A program made the translations under genes and the position numbers. A stretch of 16,194 nucleotides of DNA from JAYSFC01 sp041913505. Lineage in GTDB: Bacteria > Pseudomonadota > Gammaproteobacteria > Burkholderiales > Burkholderiaceae_C. The DNA is taken from assembly GCA_041913505.1 (NCBI GenBank), contig JAYSFC010000085.1:1-16194 (forward strand). Reading direction: 5' to 3'. This document shows positions 1 to 6,639 of this stretch, in pieces (the stretch's first letter is position 1; the number at the start of each line of letters is the position of its first letter). Below the pieces are notes generated by a model, which saw nothing but the letters and a program-made list of their open reading frames with translations, was not told the DNA's origin and made no database searches.

Positions 1-855
1 GCGCATGTACTGCTCCACCTCCTGCCACAGCGTCCAGCCCTTGGGGTGCCAGAAAACCGTACCGGGCGAGTGCTCGTCGATGTGGAACAGGTCGAGTTCG
101 CGGCCCAGCCTGCGGTGGTCGCGCTTCTCGGCCTCTTCGAGCATGGTGAGGTACTGCTGCAGCTCGTCCTTTGTGGCCCAGGCCGTGCCGTAGATGCGCT
201 GGAGCATCTCGTTGCGGTGGTCACCGCGCCAATAGGCACCCGCCACCTTCATCAGCTTGAAAAACTTGAGCTTGCCCGTGCTGGGCACGTGCGGGCCGCG
301 GCACAGGTCCTCGAAAGCGCCCTCGCGGTACAGGCTCACGTCCTCGTTCGTGGGAATGCTCGCGATGATCTCGGCCTTGTAGTTCTCGCCCAGGCCTTTG
401 AAGTACTGCACGGCCTCGTCGCGCGGCAGCACGCGGCGCACCACGGGCTCGTCCTTCGCGGCAAGCTCACCCATGCGCTTTTCGATCGCCACGAGGTCCT
501 CGGGCGTGAAGGGGCGCTTGTACGAGAAGTCGTAGAAGAAGCCGTTCTCGATCACAGGGCCGATCGTCACTTGCGCTTCGGGGAACAGTTCCTTCACGGC
601 ATAGGCCAGCAAGTGGGCCGTGGAGTGGCGGATGACTTCAAGGCCATCGGCATCCTTGGCGGTCACGATGGACAAGGGGCTGTCCTGCGTGATCTGGTAG
701 CTCGTATCGACCACCTTGGCGCCATCGCCCGTGCCGATCTTGCCGGCCAGGGCCGCCTTGGCCAAGCCCGTGCCGATGGAGGCAGCCACTTCGGCCACCG
801 TCACCGGGCCGGGGAATTCGCGCTGGGAACCATCGGGAAGCGTGATGTGAATCAT
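1..855 (-). CDS. thrS: Threonyl-tRNA synthetase, N-terminal 285 residues (cut by window edge)
   Basis: Charges tRNA-Thr with threonine in the cytoplasm and edits mischarged Ser-tRNA-Thr. The visible part starts MIHITLPDGS and holds the TGS domain (about residues 1-62). The editing domain follows, with its zinc/editing-site signatures: HSTAH (His77, His81) and DLCRGPH (Cys185, His189), matching the spacing of E. coli ThrRS. The start of the catalytic core is then seen (LFHIDEHSPGTVFWHPKG). About 355 residues of a roughly 640-residue enzyme lie outside the window. The ATG at 855 is preceded by AAGGA about nine bases upstream. The 5' leader (856-1053) carries a threonine-rich leader peptide and an intrinsic terminator, listed separately, so expression probably responds to Thr-tRNA charging. 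In many betaproteobacteria thrS is followed by infC-rpmI-rplT; that part is not visible here. Identity is very secure. Confidence 0.97.
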   Translation of the reverse strand, partial: MIHITLPDGSQREFPGPVTVAEVAASIGTGLAKAALAGKIGTGDGAKVVDTSYQITQDSPLSIVTAKDADGLEVIRHSTAHLLAYAVKELFPEAQVTIGPVIENGFFYDFSYKRPFTPEDLVAIEKRMGELAAKDEPVVRRVLPRDEAVQYFKGLGENYKAEIIASIPTNEDVSLYREGAFEDLCRGPHVPSTGKLKFFKLMKVAGAYWRGDHRNEMLQRIYGTAWATKDELQQYLTMLEEAEKRDHRRLGRELDLFHIDEHSPGTVFWHPKGWTLWQEVEQYMR

Positions 856-876
856 GGTGTGGGAATCCTTGTCTTC

Positions 877-911
877 AAAAACAAAAAGCGCGGAGCCAGG
901 TCCGCGCTTTT
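877..911 (-). terminator. Intrinsic terminator (attenuator) in the thrS leader
   Basis: Read on the minus strand, AAAAGCGCGGA (911-901) pairs perfectly with TCCGCGCTTTT (894-884) around a 6-nt loop. TTTTTGTTTTTG runs on directly. This is a strong rho-independent terminator, yet it sits only about 25 nt upstream of the thrS start codon and so must be conditional. Its 5' arm can pair instead with an upstream segment: GCGCGGAC (907-900) with GTTCGCGC (947-940), 8 bp with one G-U. That would be the antiterminator. Confidence 0.85.
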
Positions 912-949
912 CGAGGGAGAGAGAGTGAATCTCGTGCAGGCGCGAACGG

Positions 950-966
950 CCAGCCTCAGCGGCTGG
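950..966 (-). promoter_or_regulatory. Stop-codon (1:2 type) hairpin of the thrS attenuator
   Basis: CCAGCC and GGCTGG form a perfect 6-bp stem around the loop GCTGA, which contains the leader-peptide stop codon TGA. A ribosome that reaches the stop would cover the segment just downstream, which includes the antiterminator arm at 947-940, and leave the terminator free to form. A ribosome held at Thr codons 5-7 would instead disrupt this stem from its 5' side. Confidence 0.65.
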
Positions 967-997
967 TGGACATCTCCGTCGTAGTTCGCGGTGTCAT
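956..997 (-). CDS. Threonine-rich leader peptide of thrS (13 aa)
   Basis: ATG at 997 opens a 13-codon frame, MTPRTTTEMSTSR, ending in TGA at 958-956. Five of 13 residues are Thr, including three in a row at 5-7 (ACT ACG ACG). Two of the five codons (ACA, ACT) are ones this GC-rich genome should use rarely. AAAGG lies 10 nt upstream as a usable, slightly distant ribosome-binding site. The stop codon falls in the loop of a 6-bp hairpin (950-966), and the attenuator terminator follows 45 nt later. By analogy with thrL, pheM and trpL, ribosome stalling at the Thr run when charged tRNA-Thr is scarce would free the antiterminator segment. The peptide itself probably has no other function. The frame and structures are seen directly; regulation is inferred. 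Confidence 0.75.
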   Translation of the reverse strand: MTPRTTTEMSTSR

Positions 998-1053
998 AAC
1001 CAAAATGCCTTTCTCGCCCTTGAGTAGTTTGTTGGTATGGATAGTTGTTGATT

Positions 1054-2388
1054 CTATCGTTTTTGCGCCAATACAGGCTCGGATGGCAGCGCGCCCACAT
1101 AGCGCGCATCGGTCAGGCTGCGCAGAAAGGTGATCAGGTCGTCGATCTCCGCGTCCGAAAGCGCCTCGGGCATGCCCGGGCGGCGATTGATCGGCGGCGA
1201 GTTCACGTTCACGTTGCCATGAAAGCCGCGTGCCACGTCATCGAACGCAGCGCCCTTGCCGTACCAGCGGTGCGGGTCGGTGCCCCGGGTGTTGTAGAAG
1301 TCGAGCACCTCGCGCAGGCTGCGCAGGCTGCCGTTGTGCATGAAGCTCTGGCGCAGCGCCACGTTGCGCAGGCTTGGGGTGCGCACGTAGCCGCACCACT
1401 GGCCAGGCTCAGGCCAGTGCAGTTGCCGGGCGGTCTGGCACAGGCCATGGTCGAAATGGCGCGGATCACGGTTGGGGGCCAGCGCGCGGTTGCGTGGCGC
1501 GGCGAGTGCCTCGTAGCCAAAATCGGTGAACAGCGACCGCTCCGGCCGTGACGCGGTGTCAAGCACGCTGTGGCAGGAGGCGCAGTTGCCTTTGTCCGGG
1601 TTCTTGAACAGCGCAAGCCCGCGCCGCTCGGCCGCCGTCAACGCCACCTGACCGCGCAGGTGCTGGTCGAAGCGCGAACTGAACGGCGCGAGTTCATCAG
1701 ACTGCAGGTAGGCCTCCAGCGCCGTTCCCAACGCGCGCAACAGCGCTTCGGGCTGGCTGCGCACGGCCGGGCCGAAGGGGCCTGCCAGTGCCTCGGCGAC
1801 GCCATTGGCCCGCAGCCGCTGCAATAGTCGCGCGGGGCTGCGGTTGTTCATTTCATCAGGATTCAACAGCGGCCCACGCACCTGCTCGGCCAGCGTGTCG
1901 GCGCTGCCATCCGCCATGAGACCGCCAAAGAAAACCGGTGCCGGCGCGTCGTCATCCTGGTAGAAGTAGCGCCGCGGCACATAGCGCACATACAGCAGCG
2001 ACGGGACGCTGCGCGCGCCGAAATGCCCGGGCCGGCTGCCCAGCGCCGTGCCGGGACTGCGCTCCCCCGCCCGCAGCCCGCGCCGCAGGTCAGGGCCGAA
2101 GGCCCGCGCCGGATCGTGGCAGCTGGCGCACGCGGTGCCCGGCGGGTCGGACAGGCGGGCGTCATGGAACAGCTCGCGCCCCAGCGCGGCGAGGCGCGCA
2201 TCGGGCGCAAAACGCGCCTGCGCCGGGTCGTAGCGCGCTGCGACCTGCGGCGTGGCGCCCACCATGGCCACCACACGCGCCTGCGCGCCCGGAGCAAGCC
2301 ACACCATGCTCTGCGGGGCAGCCTGCGCGCCCGCCACGCTCACGAGCGCGGCAACGGCGATGAAGGCTCGGCGCAGCCAGTGGGCCAT
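1054..2388 (-). CDS. Periplasmic di-heme cytochrome c peroxidase / MauG-family protein
   Basis: A 444-residue exported c-type cytochrome. MAHWLRRAFIAVAALVSVAG...AQA is a Sec signal peptide with likely cleavage near residue 23. Two heme-binding CASCH motifs lie at about residues 87-91 and 269-273, the two-domain layout of bacterial cytochrome c peroxidases and MauG-like enzymes. Such proteins reduce H2O2 or oxidise a partner protein or quinone; the substrate here cannot be told. The start at 2388 is chosen because its ATG overlaps the stop of the upstream phosphoesterase gene (TGATG). There is no Shine-Dalgarno in front, which fits translational coupling. An in-frame start 10 codons earlier would put charged residues ahead of the signal peptide. 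It ends at TAG 1054, about 200 nt before thrS, with no terminator visible in between. Confidence 0.85.
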   Translation of the reverse strand: MAHWLRRAFIAVAALVSVAGAQAAPQSMVWLAPGAQARVVAMVGATPQVAARYDPAQARFAPDARLAALGRELFHDARLSDPPGTACASCHDPARAFGPDLRRGLRAGERSPGTALGSRPGHFGARSVPSLLYVRYVPRRYFYQDDDAPAPVFFGGLMADGSADTLAEQVRGPLLNPDEMNNRSPARLLQRLRANGVAEALAGPFGPAVRSQPEALLRALGTALEAYLQSDELAPFSSRFDQHLRGQVALTAAERRGLALFKNPDKGNCASCHSVLDTASRPERSLFTDFGYEALAAPRNRALAPNRDPRHFDHGLCQTARQLHWPEPGQWCGYVRTPSLRNVALRQSFMHNGSLRSLREVLDFYNTRGTDPHRWYGKGAAFDDVARGFHGNVNVNSPPINRRPGMPEALSDAEIDDLITFLRSLTDARYVGALPSEPVLAQKR

Positions 2389-3851
2389 CAGGGAGCGATG
2401 AAGCCCGTCTTGTCGCAATTGAGCGCGTAGCTTTCCTGCAGGCAGGTGGCCAGCAGCTTGCCTGAGGCCGTGTAGGCCTTGAAGCTCCAGCCCTTTGATG
2501 GCTGAGGGCGGCGCTCCATCAGCAGGAAGCCAAAGCTCGCATGGTGCGAAATATGGTCGATCACCGCGCCCGGCGCAGGCGTGGCGCCGCTGGGCAGCGG
2601 GTCGGGCAAGGCCACGTCCAGGTTGTCGCCGGCGGTGCCGCTGACCAGCGTGGCCGTCTGCCCGGTCTTGAAGCTGATGGCCTGGAAGTCATGTACGTGG
2701 CCGTGCAGCGCCAGGTTCACGCCCGGCGGGTAGTAAGCCTGCGCGTACAGGCTGCTCATGGCCGACTGCAGCGCCAAGTTGCCGGGCGCCGGCGTCGAGC
2801 CCGCCACCGGTGCGAAGGCCAGGATGGGGTGATGGTTGGTGAAGATGGTGTTGGCCAGGCCTGCCTTGGAGGCCATATCGGCCACCTGCTGGAATTGCTT
2901 CTGGTAGACGGCGAACTGCGCATCGGTGGGCTTGAGCGCCGCCTTGCCCGTCTTGGCCGAATCAAACACCACCACTTGCGTGTCGGCACCCAGGCGCACG
3001 GCATACGGGTCGCTGTAGTTGGCAGTGCCGTCGTTCGCCGGGTCGTCGCACGAGCGCGCCGCGCTGAACGGCTGGGTGTCCAGGAAGCGGAACCAGCCCT
3101 GCCCCGCGCGGGCGCATTCTTCGTGATTGCCGCGCACCATGACCCAGGGAGCGGCCGCCAGCAGGCTGGCGGCAGGCTTGAACAGGTCGGCCTGCCAAGT
3201 ATCCCAGCCATAGCCCCAGGGGCTGCCCTGGCAACCGGCGATATCGGAAGGACAGGTGTTTTCGCGGTAGTGATAATCGCCCACATGCAGCACGAGGTCA
3301 GGCTTGAAACTGGCCGCTGCAGCGGACACCTTGGCGAACGGCCAGGCCTCGCCGTCGCTGCAGGGCTGCCAGGCGTTGTCGGCCTTCTTGAGACGGCAGC
3401 CGCTGTCGCCGAACACGACGATGCGTTGCGGCTCGGCCTTGGGCAGCGGCAGCGCCTGCCCCGCCACGGACACGCTCGCCGCCGTGGCGGGCAGGGGTTG
3501 CTCGCACACCGAGACCGGGAACTGCGATGGCTTGGAATCCGCCGGATCGCTGGCCGTCGTGCGCTGCGCTGGCATAGTGGGCCCGACACGCAACGCCATG
3601 CGCGACGTCTGGCCGTCGACCGTGATCAGCGGGCATGCCGCGTTGCCCACCGTGGCAGCAGCCGGAGCGTAGGACGTGATAACGCGCGCCGTCGCCTGGT
3701 TCTGCGCGCCAACCACGACCCAGGCCGCCTGGATGTAGGCGGAATTGGTTGCATCATCTCCATCCGAACCACCACAGCCATGCAGGGCCAGCATTGCCGC
3801 TCCCGCCACCAGGCCGCCACCCACCCACATCACCTTGCGCCGTGCGTCCAT
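2388..3851 (-). CDS. Exported calcineurin-like metallophosphoesterase, probable lipoprotein
   Basis: A 487-residue protein with every metal-ligand block of the calcineurin-like phosphoesterase fold: FGDSG (148-151 region), GDYHY (191), GNHEE (241), NHHP (339) and GHVHDF (384-389). It should hydrolyse phosphomonoesters or diesters at a di-metal site. The substrate is unknown; purple-acid-phosphatase-like or nucleotidase-like roles are possible. The N-terminus has positive charges, a hydrophobic stretch and LALHGC with Cys26 followed by a Gly/Ser/Asp-rich tether. This looks like a lipobox, though His at -2 is unusual. The ATG at 3851 is chosen because AGGGAAGAG precedes it; an ATG 10 codons upstream has weaker context and would spoil the signal. 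Eight other cysteines suggest disulfides in the periplasm. It is the first gene of an operon with the di-heme peroxidase. Confidence 0.85.
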   Translation of the reverse strand: MDARRKVMWVGGGLVAGAAMLALHGCGGSDGDDATNSAYIQAAWVVVGAQNQATARVITSYAPAAATVGNAACPLITVDGQTSRMALRVGPTMPAQRTTASDPADSKPSQFPVSVCEQPLPATAASVSVAGQALPLPKAEPQRIVVFGDSGCRLKKADNAWQPCSDGEAWPFAKVSAAAASFKPDLVLHVGDYHYRENTCPSDIAGCQGSPWGYGWDTWQADLFKPAASLLAAAPWVMVRGNHEECARAGQGWFRFLDTQPFSAARSCDDPANDGTANYSDPYAVRLGADTQVVVFDSAKTGKAALKPTDAQFAVYQKQFQQVADMASKAGLANTIFTNHHPILAFAPVAGSTPAPGNLALQSAMSSLYAQAYYPPGVNLALHGHVHDFQAISFKTGQTATLVSGTAGDNLDVALPDPLPSGATPAPGAVIDHISHHASFGFLLMERRPQPSKGWSFKAYTASGKLLATCLQESYALNCDKTGFIAP

Positions 3852-3906
3852 TTCTCTTCCCTCACTGTTTTTGTCATGCAATGGCGTGGAAGGCTAAGGG
3901 GGAGGC

Positions 3907-3923
3907 GTGACGCGCCCATGACG
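3907..3923 (-). promoter_or_regulatory. Possible PhoB-box-like direct repeat upstream of the phosphoesterase
   Basis: On the minus strand CGTCAT and CGTCAC occur exactly 11 bp apart, about 55 nt upstream of the phosphoesterase start. The E. coli Pho box uses TGTCA repeats with the same 11-bp period. Each half here differs by one base (CGTCA for TGTCA). The period and the adjacent phosphatase gene make the match suggestive but not strong. Confidence 0.3.
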
Positions 3924-3951
3924 AAGATGTGGCAGGTTCTGCGCCTGCAAC

Positions 3952-3980
3952 AAAAAAGCCACGGCATGCCGTGGCTTTTT
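3952..3980 (-). terminator. Terminator downstream of aceA
   Basis: GCCACGG and CCGTGGC (3958-3975) form a 7-bp GC-rich stem around CATG. A-runs flank one side and T-runs the other, so the element can work in both orientations. It lies 45 nt past the aceA stop codon and ahead of the phosphoesterase gene, so its natural job is to end the minus-strand aceA transcript. Confidence 0.88.
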
Positions 3981-4024
3981 CTGCAACCCGCACGCCCTCA
4001 GGGACGCCGGAGTGAGCGCATGGC

Positions 4025-5356
4025 TCAGTGGAACTGCTCTTCTTCGGTGGAGCCGGTCAGGGCCTTCACGCTCGAAGAACCGCCTTGGATCACGGTGGTC
4101 ACATCGTCGAAGTAGCCTGCGCCCACTTCCTGCTGGTGCGACACGAAGGTGTACCCCTTGTCACGCGCGGCGAACTCGGGCTCTTGCACCATGTTCACAT
4201 AGTGCTTCATGCCTTCGCCGCGGGCATAGGCGTGGGCGAACTGGAAGGTGTTGAACCAGTTGACGTGGATGCCGGCCAGCGTGATGAACTGGTACTTGTA
4301 GCCCAGAGCCGACAGGTCGTCCTGGAACGCGGCGATCTGCTTGTCGTCCAGGTTCTTCTTCCAGTTGAACGAAGGCGAGCAGTTGTACGACAGCAGCTTG
4401 CCGGGGCAGGCGGCGTGCACGGCCTGGGCGAACTCACGGGCGAAGCCGATGTCGGGCACGCCGGTTTCGCACCACACCAGGTCGGCGTAGGGTGCGTAGG
4501 CTACGCCGCGGCTGATGGCCTGCTCCAGGCCGTTCTTGACGCGGTAGAAGCCTTCTTGCGTACGCTCGCCGGTCAGGAAAGGCTTGTCGTTGGCGTCGTG
4601 ATCGGACGTGATCAGGTTGGCAGCCTCGGCATCGGTGCGGGCCAGCACGATGGTGGACACGCCCATCACGTCGGCGGCGAAGCGCGCGGCGATCAGCTTC
4701 TCGATGGCTTCCTGCGTGGGCACGAGCACCTTGCCGCCCATGTGGCCGCACTTCTTCACGGCAGCCAGCTGGTCTTCGAAGTGCACACCGGCAGCGCCTG
4801 CAGCGATCATGTTCTTCATGAGTTCGAAGGCGTTCAGCACGCCGCCGAAGCCGGCTTCCGCATCGGCCACGATGGGCAGGAAGTAATCGATGAACTCCTT
4901 GTCGCCGGGGTTGATGCCGCGGCCCCACTGGATTTCATCGGCGCGCTTGAAGGTGTTGTTGATGCGGCGGACCATCGTGGGCACCGAGTCGTAGGCGTAC
5001 AGCGACTGGTCGGGGTACATGGTTTCGGACGTGTTGCCGTCGGCGGCCACTTGCCAGCCCGACAGGTACACGGCCTCCAGGCCCGCCTTGGCCTGCTGCA
5101 TGGCCTGGCCGGCGGAGATGGCGCCGAAGGCGTTCACGTAGCCCTTCTTGGCACCACCGTTGATCTTCTCCCACAGCTTCTCGGCACCGCGCTTGGCCAG
5201 CGTGTGCTCGGGCTGCAGGCTACCGCGCAGGCGCACCACGTCGGCCGCGCTATAGCCGCGCTTGACACCCTTCCAACGGGGGTTCTGGGCCCAGTCTTTT
5301 TCCAGGGCAGCGATCTGCTGTTCACGGCTCAGTTGTTCGGTCAGGGATTGCGGCAT
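4025..5356 (-). CDS. aceA: Isocitrate lyase
   Basis: Cleaves isocitrate to succinate and glyoxylate, the first step of the glyoxylate shunt, needed for growth on acetate, fatty acids and other C2 sources. The 443-residue product has the family hallmark KKCGHMGGK at 201-209 with catalytic Cys203. Other conserved blocks are VADAEAGFGG (163 on), VHFEDQ (191-196) and NCSPSFNWKK. Length and motifs fit the class of about 430-440 residues found in E. coli and relatives. The ATG at 5356 is preceded by GGAG at 8 nt; an in-frame extension of 20 codons upstream has no ribosome-binding site and low-complexity sequence. It stands alone, with its own terminator and an AT-rich upstream region containing two matching operator-like palindromes. 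No malate synthase gene is in the window. Confidence 0.97.
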   Translation of the reverse strand: MPQSLTEQLSREQQIAALEKDWAQNPRWKGVKRGYSAADVVRLRGSLQPEHTLAKRGAEKLWEKINGGAKKGYVNAFGAISAGQAMQQAKAGLEAVYLSGWQVAADGNTSETMYPDQSLYAYDSVPTMVRRINNTFKRADEIQWGRGINPGDKEFIDYFLPIVADAEAGFGGVLNAFELMKNMIAAGAAGVHFEDQLAAVKKCGHMGGKVLVPTQEAIEKLIAARFAADVMGVSTIVLARTDAEAANLITSDHDANDKPFLTGERTQEGFYRVKNGLEQAISRGVAYAPYADLVWCETGVPDIGFAREFAQAVHAACPGKLLSYNCSPSFNWKKNLDDKQIAAFQDDLSALGYKYQFITLAGIHVNWFNTFQFAHAYARGEGMKHYVNMVQEPEFAARDKGYTFVSHQQEVGAGYFDDVTTVIQGGSSSVKALTGSTEEEQFH

Positions 5357-5689
5357 GGTGTCACTCCATCGGGTAGGTTGAAAAAGCCGGGCGGAAGATG
5401 CCGCCCTTGGAGACAACTTTAAGTCTTCTATAAGACTTGAACAAGCTCTTATGTCTTATACAAGAGATAAATTTTTTGCTTTTAAATCAATGACATGAAA
5501 TCGAAATACCTCAATGTGAAATCATTTTTCTCATATTGAGAAAACTTTTCGCAGCGCAGCATATTTTCTTCCTGCATTGTGAAAGCAGTTTTTCAATAGA
5601 TGGAATTTCCAGGCTGTGCACGGCGCCTGCGGCAGGAGCGATTCGTCGGGCATGATGCGCAACTCCCGTATCCACAGCCGCAGAGTCCA
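5357..5689. other. Divergent intergenic region between aceA and the EamA transporter gene
   Basis: This 333-bp region is AT-rich from about 5411 to 5600, unlike the GC-rich surroundings. It holds the twin palindromes near aceA, then A/T-rich sequence without an obvious sigma-70 promoter pair. The last 100 bp return to GC-rich sequence. A 13-codon frame at 5652-5693 ends in a TGA that overlaps the GTG start of the transporter (GTGA), but its ribosome-binding site is poorly spaced. Confidence 0.6.
5423..5466 (-). promoter_or_regulatory. Twin operator-like palindromes upstream of aceA
   Basis: GTCTTCTATAAGAC (5423-5436, perfect GTCTT/AAGAC arms) and GTCTTATACAAGAG (5453-5466, one mismatch) share the pattern GTCTT-N4-AAGA(C/G). 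They start exactly 30 bp apart, about three helical turns, so a dimeric regulator could bind both on one DNA face. Their AT-rich centres contain candidate -10 sequences for aceA on the minus strand (TATAAG, TATAGA), which favours repression. The cognate regulator is not known from this sequence. Confidence 0.55.
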
Positions 5690-6637
5690 GTGAACACCCC
5701 CAGCCGCCCCATCGCCTACCTGTGCCTCGCCCTCAGCATGTCGCTCGTGGGCAGCTATGTGGCCCTGTCCAAGCCGCTGGCCGCAGCCATTCCGGTGTTC
5801 CTGCTTGCGTGGCTGCGCTTTGGCATCGGAGCCATCGCCATGGCGCGCTGGCTCAAGAAGCCCGCCGACGAGCCTCCGATCACGCCCCAAACGCGCAAGC
5901 TGCTGTTCCTGGAGTCGTTCCTCGGCAACTTCCTGTTCACCATCTGCATGATCTCGGGCGTGAGCCTCACAGGCGCCGTGTCGGCCGGGGTCATCATGGC
6001 GGCCATTCCGGCAGCGGTGGCGCTCATGAGCTGGTTTTTCCTCCAGGAGCGCATCGCGCCACGCACCAGCGTGGCCGTGGTCCTTGCCGTCATCGGCATT
6101 GCTCTGTTCGCGCTATCAAAACCAGAGCAGTCTGCGCATGCAGCCCAAGCACTGGACGGTTCAAACACCTCAAATCATGCTTGGATGGGGTATTTGCTGC
6201 TCGTGGGCGCCGTGATCTGCGAGGCGGCCTACTCGGTGATCGGCAAGAAGCTCACGGGCACGCTGGGGCCCAAGCGCATCACCTCGCTCATCAACCTCTG
6301 GGGCTTTGCGCTGTCCACGCCCATGGGCGTGTACCTGGCGCTGCGCTTCGACTTCGGCGCCGTGGGCTGGAGCACCTGGCTGCTGCTGCTGTTCTACGCG
6401 CTCGCGGCCTGCATGTGGACCGTGTGGCTGTGGATGACGGGCCTCAAGGTCGTGCCCGCGGCCCAGGGCGGCGTGTTCACGGTGCTACTGCCCGTGAGCG
6501 CCGCGCTGGTGGGCGTGCTGGTGCTCGGCGAATCGCTGGGCGGCATGCAGCTCGTGGCCTTTGCGATCGCGCTGGCCAGCGTGGTGCTGGCCACCCTGCC
6601 CTCGGGCCTGGCGCGGCGCGTAGGCCGGGGCTCATAG
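5690..6637 (+). CDS. EamA/DMT-superfamily inner-membrane transporter
   Basis: A 315-residue polytopic protein with about ten hydrophobic helices in two EamA repeats. The first repeat ends near FFLQERIAP, and the second ends with GVFTVLLPVSAALVGVLVLGESL, the recurrent PhxxxL..LGE-type end of this family. Members export amino acids, nucleosides or metabolites; the substrate cannot be read here. The GTG at 5690 is chosen because the next residues (NTPSRPIAYLCLALSMSL) lead straight into helix 1, while a frame extension to 5600 adds an Arg-rich non-membrane segment. The ribosome-binding site is weak. The loop between the two halves (about residues 141-165) is unusually long and polar. Its DNA resembles a family-specific intergenic repeat, listed separately. 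The gene ends 2 nt from the stop of the convergent rraA-like gene. Confidence 0.85.
   Translation: MNTPSRPIAYLCLALSMSLVGSYVALSKPLAAAIPVFLLAWLRFGIGAIAMARWLKKPADEPPITPQTRKLLFLESFLGNFLFTICMISGVSLTGAVSAGVIMAAIPAAVALMSWFFLQERIAPRTSVAVVLAVIGIALFALSKPEQSAHAAQALDGSNTSNHAWMGYLLLVGAVICEAAYSVIGKKLTGTLGPKRITSLINLWGFALSTPMGVYLALRFDFGAVGWSTWLLLLFYALAACMWTVWLWMTGLKVVPAAQGGVFTVLLPVSAALVGVLVLGESLGGMQLVAFAIALASVVLATLPSGLARRVGRGS
6112..6165 (+). repeat. Decayed Comamonadaceae-type repeat fragment inside the transporter gene
   Basis: GCTATCAAAA opens a stretch containing AGAGCAG, GCGCATGCAGCCCAAGC, ACTGGA and TCAAA. That is the same order of elements I recall in short intergenic repeats of Acidovorax/Comamonas genomes. 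Here it is read in frame and encodes the polar linker between the two EamA halves (KPEQSAHAAQALDGS). The match is from memory and pattern, so it needs an alignment to confirm. Confidence 0.35.
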
Positions 6638-6639
6638 CC

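Noticed and set aside
46..984. Long plus-strand open frame across thrS and its leader
   Set aside because: It is antisense to an unmistakable thrS, its translation is low in complexity and rich in His/Arg/Val/Leu, and it matches no family; it is a GC-rich shadow frame.
1040..1080. Sigma-70 promoter for the thrS leader (TAGAAT at 1056-1051 with TTGGCG)
   Set aside because: The two boxes are only 9 bp apart on the minus strand and no other -35 fits, so the promoter position is left open.
852..1109. 85-codon minus-strand frame across the thrS leader
   Set aside because: It runs through the attenuator hairpins in a different frame from the Thr-rich peptide, has no ribosome-binding site and no protein-like composition.
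4028..5422. Very long plus-strand frame opposite aceA
   Set aside because: It is a mirror frame of a highly expressed GC-rich gene; the composition is His/Gly/Val/Leu repetitive with no recognisable domain.
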